Below are positions 22,778-30,601 of a stretch of 63,022 nt of DNA, one piece after another. The notes below the pieces were generated by a model, which saw nothing but the letters and a program-made list of their open reading frames with translations, did no database searches and was not told where the DNA came from. This DNA comes from a virus, in IMG/VR virus record IMGVR_UViG_3300047469_000409, positions 1 to 63,022 of that record, one strand, 5' to 3'. A program made the translations under genes and the position numbers. Every line of letters starts with the position of its first letter. Within the stretch, counting starts at the first letter, position 1.

Positions 22778-23181
22778 CTGAATTTGTGGAAATCAAAACG
22801 GCTGATCTGACTGGCGCGGCGCTTGACTGGGCTGTGATGGTGAGCGTGAAGGGAGAGCAGACCAAGCACGAATTCGAGGATGGAAAGCTCTACCTGGTAG
22901 TAAGCAAGCAGCTCATGGGCCATTGCCAGGAGATATCACAGCCATTCATGCCGTCCACCCGATGGCAAGAAGGCGGGCCACTGATCCTCAACTACGGCAT
23001 TTCACTCCGCTGCATCGCCCCTGCAAACGCATGGGAGGCCGACCGCTGGGATGACTCAGTGATTCCGAGCCGTCTGGTTGAGATGGAGGCGGAAACACCC
23101 CTCATCGCAGCATGCCGCGCCATCGTCGCCTCTGTACTCGGCGAGACAGTGAGCGTGCCTAAGGAGCTTTGTCATGAGTGA
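22774..23181 (+). CDS. DUF2591 / NinX-like protein
   Basis: A 135-aa protein with the layout of DUF2591 (NinX): VEIKTADLTGAALDWAVMVS at the start, WQEGGPLILNYGISLRC then NAWEADRW in the middle, and TPLIAACRAIVASVLGE near the end. Members occur in nin regions of lambdoid phages and have no known function. Its context with ninB and ninG downstream agrees. Confidence 0.75.
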   Translation: MTEFVEIKTADLTGAALDWAVMVSVKGEQTKHEFEDGKLYLVVSKQLMGHCQEISQPFMPSTRWQEGGPLILNYGISLRCIAPANAWEADRWDDSVIPSRLVEMEAETPLIAACRAIVASVLGETVSVPKELCHE

Positions 23182-23653
23182 CTACAGCGAACTGAAGCGG
23201 CTGACTGCCGCCATCTCTGAAGGCTCAAAGCTCCAGGGCATGGAAGCCGAAGAGGCCATGCATGCCTTTGAGTGTGCTGCCACCCCTAATGTGGTGTCGG
23301 AGCTGATCTCTGATTACGAGCGAGTCACCAACAACCGCGACATGTGGAAGGGTCAGTGCGAGCGCCAGAGTGAAATGCTGAGGCTTGCTCATGAGGCTGA
23401 CAAGCAGCTCAAGGCTGAGTGCGAAGGGCTGCGCAAGGATGCCAGTCTGCACGCTCAACTCCAGCGAGCAGCAGAGGTGCTGCCTGGAGCCTGGAGCATC
23501 GACGTTGTGGTTGAGCATCATGCTGGATGGGTTGATGTATTCGACGAGGGTGGAAATAAGGTCGTGTTCGACGGCGAAGGCCACCTTGGAGAGCAGGTTT
23601 CGGACGCCATTGACATGGTGCTTAGCCTGAACAAGGAGGTTTCCAATGGCTGA
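23174..23653 (+). CDS. Hypothetical nin-region protein
   Basis: A 159-aa protein with a coiled-coil centre (RDMWKGQCERQSEMLRLAH) and a C-terminal globular part (AGWVDVFDEGGNKVVFDGEG). It overlaps NinX-like and ninB genes. Unrecognised beyond its resemblance to many phage coiled-coil hypotheticals. Confidence 0.6.
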   Translation: MSDYSELKRLTAAISEGSKLQGMEAEEAMHAFECAATPNVVSELISDYERVTNNRDMWKGQCERQSEMLRLAHEADKQLKAECEGLRKDASLHAQLQRAAEVLPGAWSIDVVVEHHAGWVDVFDEGGNKVVFDGEGHLGEQVSDAIDMVLSLNKEVSNG

Positions 23654-24086
23654 TCACCAACTCCGCACGGAATCCGACCGCCTGCGCCTGATGGGTTTTA
23701 TCCAGAACATCGACCTGGCCAAGCCCCGCAAGGTGTCGATCAGCGAAAGCCGGAACAAGCGCTCTGACGCCCAAAACCGCCTCCTGTGGCAGTGGAACGG
23801 CCTGATCCAAACCCATCTACGCGAATCGTTCGGCCAGTTGGCCAGCGCCGAGCAGTGGCACGAGATATTGGTCGCGAAGCTGTGGCCCGCCGAACTCCAC
23901 CCGGTACAACTGCCCGACGGCTCGACATTCCGCGTTGGTCGGGCCAAGACCAGCAAGTTCACCACCGTGCAGATGACGACCTACCTGGAGTTGCTGGACG
24001 CCTACTGCGCCGAGTACCTGCAACTGCTGCTGCCGCACCCGGACGATTTGATGAATGCCATTTACGGCGAAAGGAGAGCGGCATGA
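23646..24086 (+). CDS. ninB: NinB recombination protein
   Basis: A 146-aa protein of the NinB (Orf) family, a single-strand DNA-binding recombination mediator. Visible features: RSDAQNRLLWQW near residue 40, WHEILVAKLWP in the middle and a C-terminal helical part with LLPHPDDL. It overlaps the following gene by ATGA. Confidence 0.85.
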   Translation: MADHQLRTESDRLRLMGFIQNIDLAKPRKVSISESRNKRSDAQNRLLWQWNGLIQTHLRESFGQLASAEQWHEILVAKLWPAELHPVQLPDGSTFRVGRAKTSKFTTVQMTTYLELLDAYCAEYLQLLLPHPDDLMNAIYGERRAA

Positions 24087-24394
24087 ATCATAACTTCAAG
24101 CCGGGCGATCTCGCGCTAATTGTGGGCGCTAGGAAGTACCCCCAAAACATTGGCCTGACATGCGAACTCGTTGAGTACCTTGGGGTTGGACAGGTCAGTG
24201 CCTGGCGAGACCCAGCAGACAATCGGTCTGTGCTCAACATCGCAAGCGCCCCCTGCTGGCTTGTCGTGGGGGATGACTTGGTTTCTGGGATAGAAAATAC
24301 GAAAGGAGCTTGCCTTGCCTTGCAATCACACCTGATGCCCCTACTTGGCGACCTCGCCCCGGCCGAACAGAAGTCTCAGGCGGTGCCGGTATGA
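24083..24394 (+). CDS. Hypothetical nin-region protein
   Basis: A 103-aa protein (MNHNFKPGDLALIVGARKYP start) with an N-terminal SH3-like strand pattern (KPGDLALIV, GLTCELVEYL). ATG at 24083 overlaps the ninB stop. Function unknown. Confidence 0.6.
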   Translation: MNHNFKPGDLALIVGARKYPQNIGLTCELVEYLGVGQVSAWRDPADNRSVLNIASAPCWLVVGDDLVSGIENTKGACLALQSHLMPLLGDLAPAEQKSQAVPV

Positions 24395-24567
24395 CCGACA
24401 CCCCCAAAGGAAAACCCTGTCCAGACTGCGGCGAACCCATGACCAACATGCCAAGTATCGACCTTCGCCAGTGCGCTACAGGCTGCAAGGAGAAGTTCGA
24501 CTGGAATCTGGACGAGGGGCAGAAGTCGCTGCTTGGCGATTCTCGGGATAAGGGGTTGCAGTCATGA
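24391..24567 (+). CDS. 58-aa zinc-knuckle protein
   Basis: A 58-aa protein with CPDCGEPM near the start and C-x5-C further on (RQCATGCKEKF), likely one metal site. Joined to both neighbours by ATGA overlaps. Unknown function. Confidence 0.55.
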   Translation: MTDTPKGKPCPDCGEPMTNMPSIDLRQCATGCKEKFDWNLDEGQKSLLGDSRDKGLQS

Positions 24568-24734
24568 ATGTACTGGATCTGCTTTTCGCAGAATGGCAGT
24601 GGTATCGCCGGGCGCGGGGCGGCAATTGGTTTCAAGTCGGCCCCGGCCCAGCCCAGCCATGCATCGGTCAGTTCTGGATCAAGGGTGAGCCAAAGATCAT
24701 GGAGCGGGTTTACGCAAGGGAGAGCTACCCATGA
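24564..24734 (+). CDS. 56-aa Trp/Arg-rich protein
   Basis: A 56-aa protein (MNVLDLLFAEWQWYRRARGG start) that fits exactly between its neighbours through ATGA overlaps. The conserved-looking start with several Trp resembles small nin-region proteins of other phages. Unknown function. Confidence 0.5.
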   Translation: MNVLDLLFAEWQWYRRARGGNWFQVGPGPAQPCIGQFWIKGEPKIMERVYARESYP

Positions 24735-24931
24735 ACGGCTACGTCATCAAGCTCAACCCCCGCGCAGTCAATTCCCTTCACGTCTACCGCCCAGGCGAGA
24801 GCGCTCCGGCGTTCATGGTTCAGAACGAGGCCGAAGCCAATCGACTGATCAAGGTTGATCGTGCCCAGCCAGAGCCCCTGAACCGCTGTGTGGATTGCGT
24901 AGAGGGGGAATGCCCATGCTTGCCAGTGTGA
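24731..24931 (+). CDS. Hypothetical small protein before ninG
   Basis: A 66-aa protein (MNGYVIKLNPRAVNSLHVYR start) with a Cys cluster at the C-terminus (RCVDCVEGECPC). It overlaps the start of ninG by about 20 bp. Unrecognised. Confidence 0.5.
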   Translation: MNGYVIKLNPRAVNSLHVYRPGESAPAFMVQNEAEANRLIKVDRAQPEPLNRCVDCVEGECPCLPV

Positions 24932-25512
24932 GTGCGCGCAAGCCGCCCAGGGCGAAGGTGTGCGGTAACCCGGCCTGCGCCATGAAGTTCGTGCCAACCC
25001 AGCTCGGCCAGAAGGTCTGCGGCTGGGCGTGCGGCCTGGCCATCGCATCGGTGAACCGGGCTCCGGCGCGCAAAGCGCTGGCCCAGGTGGAGCGCCGGGA
25101 GATCAAGGTTCGCAAGGAGAAGCTGAAGAGCAGGGCGGACCACCTCAGGGATACGCAGCAAGCTTTCAATGCCTGGATTCGTGAGCGTGACGCCGGACAG
25201 CCATGCATCAGCTGCGGGACGACTGCCGATGTTCAGTACTGCGCTGGCCACTACAGGACAACTGCGGCATGCCCAGAGCTCAGGTTTGACCCTCTGAATG
25301 TGCATCTCCAATGCAATCGCAATTGCAACATGGGTAAGTCGGGAAACCTGCTGGGATATCGCCCGCGGCTACTGCAGAAGATCGGTGCGGAAAAGCTCGC
25401 CTGGGTCGAAGGCCCGCACGAGCCGAAGAAATACACCGTTGATGACCTGAAAGCGATGACGGCCGATTACCGGGCGCGAGTCCGCGACTTGAAGAAAGCA
25501 GCAAACCAATAA
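24910..25512 (+). CDS. ninG: NinG recombination protein
   Basis: A 200-aa protein of the NinG (Rap) family, a Holliday-junction or branched-DNA nuclease. Features: N-terminal Cys cluster (VCGNPACAMKF, QKVCGWAC), a long basic helix (ERREIKVRKEKLKSRADHL), then the catalytic region CISCGTT, CAGHYRTTAACPELRFDP and NVHLQCNRNCN. GAGGGGG precedes ATG at 24910; ATG at 24916 is an alternative. Confidence 0.88.
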   Translation: MPMLASVSARKPPRAKVCGNPACAMKFVPTQLGQKVCGWACGLAIASVNRAPARKALAQVERREIKVRKEKLKSRADHLRDTQQAFNAWIRERDAGQPCISCGTTADVQYCAGHYRTTAACPELRFDPLNVHLQCNRNCNMGKSGNLLGYRPRLLQKIGAEKLAWVEGPHEPKKYTVDDLKAMTADYRARVRDLKKAANQ

Positions 25513-25528
25513 CCTGGGAGTGCCCGCC

Positions 25529-25879
25529 ATGCCCGAGCAAATGACACTGGAGTTGCCGAATCAGCCGGTCCGGCCACGTCTGCGTATTGTGCCTCGGGAG
25601 CGGGCCGATTTAGGGCCTCAGCCAGAACAGATGGCTATCGACTTTTCGGCCAGGGTGACCCGGATACCCCGCAGCCCCATCCGGAGCACGGTGTGTGCCG
25701 GCGCAACGCCGATCACCCGGGATGGCATAACCCTGCCTGCCGCTGAGTGGGCGGCAAGGCTTGGGCTGAAATGGCAGACGGTGAAAATGCGCAGGATGCG
25801 CGGGGAGAACTGGACAGAGGCGCTGACGCCGGAGTTGCGGCGCAGCACCTTCATGTCAGGCTGGAAGATGCACGGTTAG
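25529..25879 (+). CDS. Putative HTH regulator at the end of the early operon
   Basis: A 116-aa protein with a disordered, Pro/Arg-rich first half and a C-terminal helix-turn-helix-like segment (LPAAEWAARLGLKWQTVKMRRMRG). ATG at 25529 is taken because GGGAG lies eight nt upstream; GTG at 25520 is too close to it. It is the last rightward gene before the late region, the position of a Q-type or late activator, so it is the best candidate to act on the late promoters. That role is inference. Confidence 0.5.
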   Translation: MPEQMTLELPNQPVRPRLRIVPRERADLGPQPEQMAIDFSARVTRIPRSPIRSTVCAGATPITRDGITLPAAEWAARLGLKWQTVKMRRMRGENWTEALTPELRRSTFMSGWKMHG

Positions 25880-26142
25880 CGCCAGACGTGCAGCACTTTG
25901 TCGCCGTCGCCCTCGGAGGCTGCGCGGGACTTCAGTTCGTCCAGCAGGGATTGCAGGCGGCTGATTTTCTCGGCATCCAGCGTCCCGCCCAGGATAGCGT
26001 TCTCGCTCTTGCCGCCCAGGGTGATGACCAGCAGCGCGTCGGATTGGTTGTTGTCCATGGCATCGGCAGCCAGCCCCATAACTTCGGTGATGGCCATGAA
26101 TGCCGAATCCCGTGTCGCGCCGAGGTAGTTCTTCTTGCTCAT
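25876..26142 (-). CDS. Leftward small gene between early and late regions (moron candidate)
   Basis: An 88-aa protein (MSKKNYLGATRDSAFMAITE start) with a helical acidic middle and a basic-aromatic end (KVLHVWR). ATG at 26142 has AGGGG upstream. It points against the flanking operons, and its 3-prime end overlaps the preceding gene by four bases. A reverse copy of the AGTCACAT promoter motif lies about 30-60 nt upstream. Function unknown. Confidence 0.6.
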   Translation of the reverse strand: MSKKNYLGATRDSAFMAITEVMGLAADAMDNNQSDALLVITLGGKSENAILGGTLDAEKISRLQSLLDELKSRAASEGDGDKVLHVWR

Positions 26143-26170
26143 GAGTGATGCCCCTATTGATTGAGCCTCC

Positions 26171-26199
26171 AGTCCATGTGACTGACGGTAATGGCGCAA
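26171..26199 (-). promoter_or_regulatory. Reverse AGTCACAT promoter-like site
   Basis: On the minus strand: TTG (26199-26197), then AGTCACA (26183-26177) and TGGACT. The distance from TTG is one base longer than in the five forward copies and the -10 is weaker. It would serve the 88-aa leftward gene. Confidence 0.35.
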
Positions 26200-26202
26200 G
26201 GC

Positions 26203-26230
26203 TTGTACAGCGATTTGAGTCACATAGGCT
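26203..26230 (+). promoter_or_regulatory. Late promoter copy 1 (lysis operon)
   Basis: TTGTAC, 16-bp spacer containing AGTCACA, then TAGGCT. TTG starts exactly 15 nt before AGTCACATA, as in four other places. It lies 75 nt before the holin gene. Confidence 0.6.
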
Positions 26231-26305
26231 CGGTAGCAAGAAGCAACTCAGCCGAAGGGTCGGACATGACCAACAAATTCCACAGCACATCAGCGAGGGC
26301 CGGAC

Positions 26306-26632
26306 ATGGAGTTCGTATCTCGTCTGATCGATAAGCTCGACGTTATCGTGGCGGGCGTCGTCGGATCGCTGGTCGCCAGCTGGTGGCACCGGGACGACAT
26401 CGCCGACTGGAAGTCCTGGGTCATCTTCATGATCACCGGCATTGCCTGCGCCCTCTACCTGACTGGAATGGTCAGTTCCCACCTGGATATCACCGAGCCA
26501 AGCAATGTGGCCGGGGTGGGGTTCCTGCTGGGCACCTTTGGCGGATCACTGATGACCGCCGTTCACCGCGCCATTAAATCCGCCGACCTATGGGCGCTCA
26601 TCCGCTCCAAGTTCGGAGGGGGCAACCCATGA
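26306..26632 (+). CDS. Putative holin (three-span)
   Basis: A 108-aa protein with three hydrophobic segments: about 13-27 (VIVAGVVGSLVASWW), 38-56 (WVIFMITGIACALYLTGMV) and 68-86 (VAGVGFLLGTFGGSLM). A basic end follows. Size, topology and position as first gene of the lysis cluster fit a class I-type holin that permeabilises the inner membrane. GAGGG precedes the ATG. It overlaps the next membrane gene by ATGA. Confidence 0.7.
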   Translation: MEFVSRLIDKLDVIVAGVVGSLVASWWHRDDIADWKSWVIFMITGIACALYLTGMVSSHLDITEPSNVAGVGFLLGTFGGSLMTAVHRAIKSADLWALIRSKFGGGNP

Positions 26633-26955
26633 ATACTCAAATGCTCAGCACGATGTTCATCGGCACCATCACCCTATGGGCCTTCTGGTCGGTCTTCAGC
26701 TCCAAGGTACGTGATGGGGTGATCGGGAAGCTGATCTACGCCGCCATCGCAATATCTGGCTACGCCATCGCTACACGCAGCGAAACCATCATCTTCACGC
26801 CGACAGTTGCTGGCGTCACCTTCCACGGATCGCTCGCCCTGGCGGGCCTGAGGCATATCTTCATGGTCACGTACTGGGTTCGGGTGAAGCGCTGGATCTG
26901 CCAGCGAATCGACTGTGACGGCTGCCTGCATGGCAAGATGGAGGATCGCAAGTGA
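26629..26955 (+). CDS. Second lysis-cluster membrane protein
   Basis: A 108-aa protein with two or three hydrophobic stretches (TMFIGTITLWAFWSVF, KLIYAAIAISGYAIA and a weaker one near 75-90) and a Cys-containing basic end. It lies between holin and hydrolase genes, so it may be a second holin or an antiholin. ATG at 26629 overlaps the holin stop. Confidence 0.6.
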   Translation: MNTQMLSTMFIGTITLWAFWSVFSSKVRDGVIGKLIYAAIAISGYAIATRSETIIFTPTVAGVTFHGSLALAGLRHIFMVTYWVRVKRWICQRIDCDGCLHGKMEDRK

Positions 26956-27377
26956 CCGTTTCCGAAGAGGAACTAGACATCTTCGCCCGCACGCTGTGGG
27001 GTGAAGTCCGCGGTGAGTCGGCGCTTGGAAAAATCGCCGCAGCCTGGACCATTCGCAACCGGGTAGAGGATGGAAAGCGCAATTCCTGGTGGGGTGAAGG
27101 TTATGCGGGCGTGTGCCAGAAGCCATACCAGTTCAGTTGCTGGAACAGAAACGATCCAAATTATCCGTTCCTGAGTGGCGCAAAGGCCATTCCGGCGGGC
27201 GAGTACAGGGCTGCGATGGCGGCGGCGGTCGTTGTGATTGCTGGGGGCGAGCCCGATCCAACCTTCGGGGCAACTCACTACTACGCAACCACAATGCCCA
27301 AGCCCCCAGCTTGGGCGGCTAAGGCGACTAAAACCGCAACAATCGGACATCACGTCTTTTTCAGGGACGTTCCATGA
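26952..27377 (+). CDS. SleB-type cell wall hydrolase (endolysin)
   Basis: A 141-aa Hydrolase_2 (SleB) family protein that would cleave peptidoglycan during lysis. Visible are the catalytic-domain start IFARTLWGEVRGES, AAAWTIRNRV, CQKPYQFSCWN and the late GATHYYATTMPKPPAWA segment. Glu18 and Glu22 (in WGEVRGE) are the likely catalytic or structural acids. The start is GTG at 26952 in a GTGA overlap. No signal peptide is visible, so it depends on the holin. Confidence 0.85.
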   Translation: MTVSEEELDIFARTLWGEVRGESALGKIAAAWTIRNRVEDGKRNSWWGEGYAGVCQKPYQFSCWNRNDPNYPFLSGAKAIPAGEYRAAMAAAVVVIAGGEPDPTFGATHYYATTMPKPPAWAAKATKTATIGHHVFFRDVP

Positions 27378-27874
27378 CGGCCATTCTCAAGCTGGTCCCG
27401 GCATGGGTATGGGTCGCCCTGGGCCTAATCGCCACTACCGGTTACCTGGCATTGAGGCTGGACAGCGTAAAGGCCGACCGTGATGCCGTGACGGTTGAGC
27501 GTGACGCTGCGCAAGCCAAGGCCAAATCTCTCGCAGCAACACTAACCCTCCAGCGCCAGATAACCCAAGACGTCAACAAGGTGGCCGACGATGCCAAAGC
27601 CCAAACAGACAACATTGCTGCTGCCGTTGTTATTGCTGACGGCCACGCTGACAGCTTGCAGCAACAAATCGCCAAACTACTCGCCGCCCGAAAGACCTGT
27701 GAGTCCACGGTTGCCAGCGGAAGCAAAGCAAGAGCCGACCTTGCCGTTCTGCTTGCCGACCTGCGTAGAAGCGCTGACGAAAGAGCGGGAGTCCTGGCAG
27801 CAGCGCTTGACCGAAGCCGAGTAGCAGGAAAGGCGTGCGAAGCGACGTACAACACAGTGACAGCCAATCAATGA
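27374..27874 (+). CDS. Rz-like inner-membrane spanin
   Basis: A 166-aa protein with one N-terminal membrane anchor (VWVALGLIATTGYLALRL, about 12-29) and a long helical periplasmic part, the topology of i-spanins. An o-spanin gene is nested inside it in another frame. Together they fuse inner and outer membranes at the last step of lysis. Confidence 0.8.
   Translation: MTAILKLVPAWVWVALGLIATTGYLALRLDSVKADRDAVTVERDAAQAKAKSLAATLTLQRQITQDVNKVADDAKAQTDNIAAAVVIADGHADSLQQQIAKLLAARKTCESTVASGSKARADLAVLLADLRRSADERAGVLAAALDRSRVAGKACEATYNTVTANQ
27591..27824 (+). CDS. Rz1-like outer-membrane lipoprotein spanin (nested)
   Basis: A 77-aa protein encoded entirely inside the Rz gene in a different frame. It has a signal sequence (TTLLLPLLLLTATL) ending in a lipobox LTAC with Cys23, then a Pro-rich segment (SPPERPVSPRLP), as in Rz1 proteins. 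The nested arrangement is typical of lambdoid spanins and makes the call firm. Confidence 0.8.
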   Translation: MPKPKQTTLLLPLLLLTATLTACSNKSPNYSPPERPVSPRLPAEAKQEPTLPFCLPTCVEALTKERESWQQRLTEAE

Positions 27875-27890
27875 GCACGGGAGCAGTGCA

Positions 27891-28322
27891 ATGAAGAAGT
27901 TTCAGGTCGTAACAACAACGGGTGTCAAGGTCACTGTTGAGGCTGAGAAGGCGCGATGGAATGCCGAATCGGCCAGTCATGTCGAATTCCTCAATTCGGC
28001 CAATGAGCGGGTAGCTGTGTTCGCTCATTTCCAGCAGTGGATCGAGATGGCACAAGAGAAGCCAGGGCTGGGTATCACGGTAGAGTCAATCCGCATGGGC
28101 TCTTCGCTGGGTGGTAAGGATGATCCCTCGCTGAAAACTACAGCCTATTCAACCAGCACGCAGGAGCTTTTTTCCATCGCGGCTAAAGCGATTGGCGAGT
28201 GCGGGGGATTCCCGATGCACATAACCGTGCCTGATGAGCTTACGGAAGCCTATCTTGATGCCTGGTTCGCTAAATACTTCCCTTCTGTCGTCTTGGCTCG
28301 CAAGCAAGATGGTCCGCAATGA
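27891..28322 (+). CDS. Hypothetical protein between lysis and terminase genes
   Basis: A 143-aa mixed alpha/beta protein (MKKFQVVTTTGVKVTVEAEK start). A GGAG upstream supports the start, and its stop overlaps the exonuclease start by ATGA. Unrecognised. Confidence 0.6.
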   Translation: MKKFQVVTTTGVKVTVEAEKARWNAESASHVEFLNSANERVAVFAHFQQWIEMAQEKPGLGITVESIRMGSSLGGKDDPSLKTTAYSTSTQELFSIAAKAIGECGGFPMHITVPDELTEAYLDAWFAKYFPSVVLARKQDGPQ

Positions 28323-28753
28323 ACCTCTACATCGACACGGAATTCAATGAGTTCGGCGGTGCCTTGATCTCCATGGCGCTGGTATCTGAGTGTGGTCGGG
28401 AGTTCTACGAGGTTTTGCACTGCGCTGAGCCGGGCGAATGGGTTGCCGAGCATGTAATGCCGATCCTTGGGAAGGATCCGATCACTGGGAGTCAGTTGCA
28501 GGCCAAGCTGCAAGCATTCCTTCGGCAGTTCCCGGCAATCCACGTCATTGCTGACTGGCCCGAGGACATCCAGCACTTCTGCCATGCGCTTATCACTGGC
28601 CCAGGCATGCGCCTGGATACGCCGCCGCTCACCATGGAAATATGCCGGAATATTGATGCAGTGTCCGAGATTCCCCACAACGCCCTGTTTGACGCTCGCG
28701 CAATTCGTGAGTGCGTGATGTCGGGTCGCGCGGCAGAGACAATCAATGTGTGA
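28319..28753 (+). CDS. RNase H-fold 3-prime to 5-prime exonuclease-like protein
   Basis: A 144-aa protein with the DEDD-type start YIDTEFNEFGG (Asp and Glu of motif I), a middle Asp (VIADWPED) and a C-terminal HNALFDARAIREC that supplies His and Asp. This fits the small bacterial and phage 3-prime exonuclease family related to Rv2179c. Substrate (RNA or DNA) is not known. It lies upstream of the small terminase. Confidence 0.75.
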   Translation: MNLYIDTEFNEFGGALISMALVSECGREFYEVLHCAEPGEWVAEHVMPILGKDPITGSQLQAKLQAFLRQFPAIHVIADWPEDIQHFCHALITGPGMRLDTPPLTMEICRNIDAVSEIPHNALFDARAIRECVMSGRAAETINV

Positions 28754-28772
28754 TGAGTGCGAGGAGGTCTAA

Positions 28773-29375
28773 ATGACAGAGAAGACCGCACCAGACTGGG
28801 AGCTGATAGAGACGCTATACCGCGCCGGGCTTCTGTCTGTGCGCGAGATTGCTGCCGCTCAGGGGGTATCCCACACCGCCATCCAGAAGAAGGCCAAGGC
28901 CGGATCATGGGAGCGTGACCTCAAGGCGAAGATAAAAGCCAAGGCAGATGCACTGGTTGCCAAAGCAGAGGTTGCCACGCAGGTTGCCATTGAATCACTG
29001 GCAACCGAAAAGGGGATTGTCGACGCAAACGCTCAGGTCGTTGCTGATATCCGCATGACTCACCGCCGCGACATCAGCCGCTCCCGCAGATTGGCAATCA
29101 AGCTGCTGGAAGAGCTGGAGGGCATGACCGACGAGCGCGCCACCCTGAAAGAGTTGATCGCACAGCTCAAAGAAGGCGAGGACGCCGACACTGCCATGCT
29201 CGACCTGGCTACTAAAATGATGAGCCTGCCGAACCGCACGAAAATCATGAAAGAGATCGCTGAGACATTGCGCGTTCTCGTCGCTCTGGAGCGTCAGGCC
29301 TACAGCATTGATGAAAACAGCCAGGACGAATCCTACGAGGATCGCCTGGCGCGGTTGATGGGGGCGAAAGAATGA
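28773..29375 (+). CDS. terS: Small terminase subunit
   Basis: A 200-aa protein that would recognise the packaging site. An N-terminal helix-turn-helix (SVREIAAAQGVSHTAIQKKAKAGSWERDL, about 22-50) is followed by long helices for oligomerisation. GAGGAGG precedes ATG at 28773. The large subunit is separated from it by two small genes and the leftward hicAB pair. Confidence 0.8.
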   Translation: MTEKTAPDWELIETLYRAGLLSVREIAAAQGVSHTAIQKKAKAGSWERDLKAKIKAKADALVAKAEVATQVAIESLATEKGIVDANAQVVADIRMTHRRDISRSRRLAIKLLEELEGMTDERATLKELIAQLKEGEDADTAMLDLATKMMSLPNRTKIMKEIAETLRVLVALERQAYSIDENSQDESYEDRLARLMGAKE

Positions 29376-29581
29376 GCAAGCCAAGAAACACCACCGAGCC
29401 AATGACCCCGAAAGAGCGGGTGTTTGGCACTATTGAGCTGGTTCTGAGCCATGCACGCAGCGGCAGCAGTGATCTTGATCTGGATCGTGCCTACATCATC
29501 CGAGCGCTTGAGCGGGTTATGACTTGGGAGTCCGAGCTGGCAGACAGGCAGGATGAACCCTTGACTCAGGTTAAGGAATGA
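29372..29581 (+). CDS. Small protein between terminase subunits
   Basis: A 69-aa acidic protein (MSKPRNTTEPMTPKERVFGT start), helical. ATGA overlaps on both sides. Unrecognised. Confidence 0.55.
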   Translation: MSKPRNTTEPMTPKERVFGTIELVLSHARSGSSDLDLDRAYIIRALERVMTWESELADRQDEPLTQVKE

Positions 29582-29751
29582 ACCCCGCGCCACGAAACGC
29601 CCATATCGAAATCGTGGCGCGCAAAAAGAACTGGGCGGTCACTACGCCTGATCGCAGGCCATTCCCCATGATCCTTATGGATGAGGCGATGGATCATGAG
29701 CGCGCCCTGGCTCACGCGCGATGTATCTGGCCGGCCTGCACCGTCGAATGA
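29578..29751 (+). CDS. 57-aa protein convergent with hicB
   Basis: A 57-aa basic protein (MNPAPRNAHIEIVARKKNWA start). It overlaps the previous stop by ATGA and ends one base before the hicB stop. Unknown function. Confidence 0.5.
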   Translation: MNPAPRNAHIEIVARKKNWAVTTPDRRPFPMILMDEAMDHERALAHARCIWPACTVE

Positions 29752-29752
29752 A

Positions 29753-30178
29753 TCAAGCAGCCTCAACCGAAACTGTCAGCCGCTTGCCCAGGGCGCGCAA
29801 TGCCCCCTCAACCTGCTCAATCTTCGAGTTGTGCTCAAAGTCCACCAGCCTGGTTGCTACCGGGTGGGAAACGCCAAGCTTTCGTCCGAGATCGGCCACG
29901 CGCATTCCTTGCTCGCACATGGCGTTCCATAGTGCGATCTTGGCGACCACCTGGACAGGGAGCGCCACAGGCTTCAGCCATTCATTTGCAGGCGGCGTGG
30001 CAGGCGGAATAGACCGCCCCTGGTCAACGTAGATGGTCAGGGCCAGGGTTATGCCTTCGACGGCATTTGCCATCAGTTGCTCTGGCGTATCCCCGGCGCT
30101 GTGCGCTTCTGGAATATCTGGGCAGGAAGACCAAAAGCTGCCCGCCTCATCGTGTATGTGTACTGTGTATTCGTACAT
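29753..30178 (-). CDS. hicB: HicB-type antitoxin
   Basis: A 141-aa protein with an N-terminal HicB domain (MYEYTVHIHDEAGSFWSSCPDIP, then HSAGDTPEQLMANAVEGI) and a C-terminal helix-turn-helix (MRVADLGRKLGVSHPVATRL). It would neutralise HicA and repress the pair. ATG at 30178 is taken from the family start. Located 62 bp after hicA. Confidence 0.88.
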   Translation of the reverse strand: MYEYTVHIHDEAGSFWSSCPDIPEAHSAGDTPEQLMANAVEGITLALTIYVDQGRSIPPATPPANEWLKPVALPVQVVAKIALWNAMCEQGMRVADLGRKLGVSHPVATRLVDFEHNSKIEQVEGALRALGKRLTVSVEAA

Positions 30179-30240
30179 TTTCTGATTCCTATGTGTTGCC
30201 AGTATGTGGGGCCGACCAGCGTTCCACCAAGGGTGGAGCC

Positions 30241-30432
30241 TCATTCCTTGAGGCCCAGTTGCTTGATTATCTCCTTCCTTAACCCTTCGCCTATCTCCTT
30301 GGCTCCGTGGTTGGGGAAGGTCGTTTGGTTGCCGTTCGGGGCTTTGACTTTGAAGTGGCTTCCGCCGCCTCTAGCCTTCTTGAAAGTCACCCCTCGCGAC
30401 GCCAGCCATCGTTGGAACTCGCTGTACTTCAT
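30241..30432 (-). CDS. hicA: HicA-type mRNA interferase toxin
   Basis: A 63-aa protein with the HicA double-stranded-RNA-binding-like fold and the conserved His26 in GGGSHFKV, then TFPNHGAKEIGEGLRKEIIKQL. HicA cleaves mRNA when not bound by HicB. On a prophage it may stabilise the element or act against other phages. The pair lies between the terminase subunit genes on the opposite strand. Confidence 0.9.
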   Translation of the reverse strand: MKYSEFQRWLASRGVTFKKARGGGSHFKVKAPNGNQTTFPNHGAKEIGEGLRKEIIKQLGLKE

Positions 30433-30496
30433 CGACCCTCCTTGTGTTGTGTCGATGAGGTGATTCTACAGCACATATGATTCAATGCAACATAAA

Positions 30497-30525
30497 TGAT
30501 TAATTAAATCAGAAGTGATTAATCA
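30497..30525. promoter_or_regulatory. Putative hicAB operator
   Basis: Palindrome TGATTAATCA (30516-30525) and a related copy TGATTAATTA (30497-30506), in an AT-rich stretch upstream of hicA. Such sites suit autorepression by HicB. They lie within 20-50 bp of late promoter copy 2. Confidence 0.5.
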
Positions 30526-30543
30526 TGCATGGCGCTGACGGGA

Positions 30544-30571
30544 TTGCACAACAATTCCAGTCACATAACGT
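30544..30571 (+). promoter_or_regulatory. Late promoter copy 2 (packaging operon)
   Basis: TTGCAC, 16-bp spacer with CCAGTCACA, then TAACGT, 30 nt before the large terminase gene. Confidence 0.65.
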
Positions 30572-30601
30572 CGCCCTATCGAAATAGAACCGGGCACGCC
30601 C

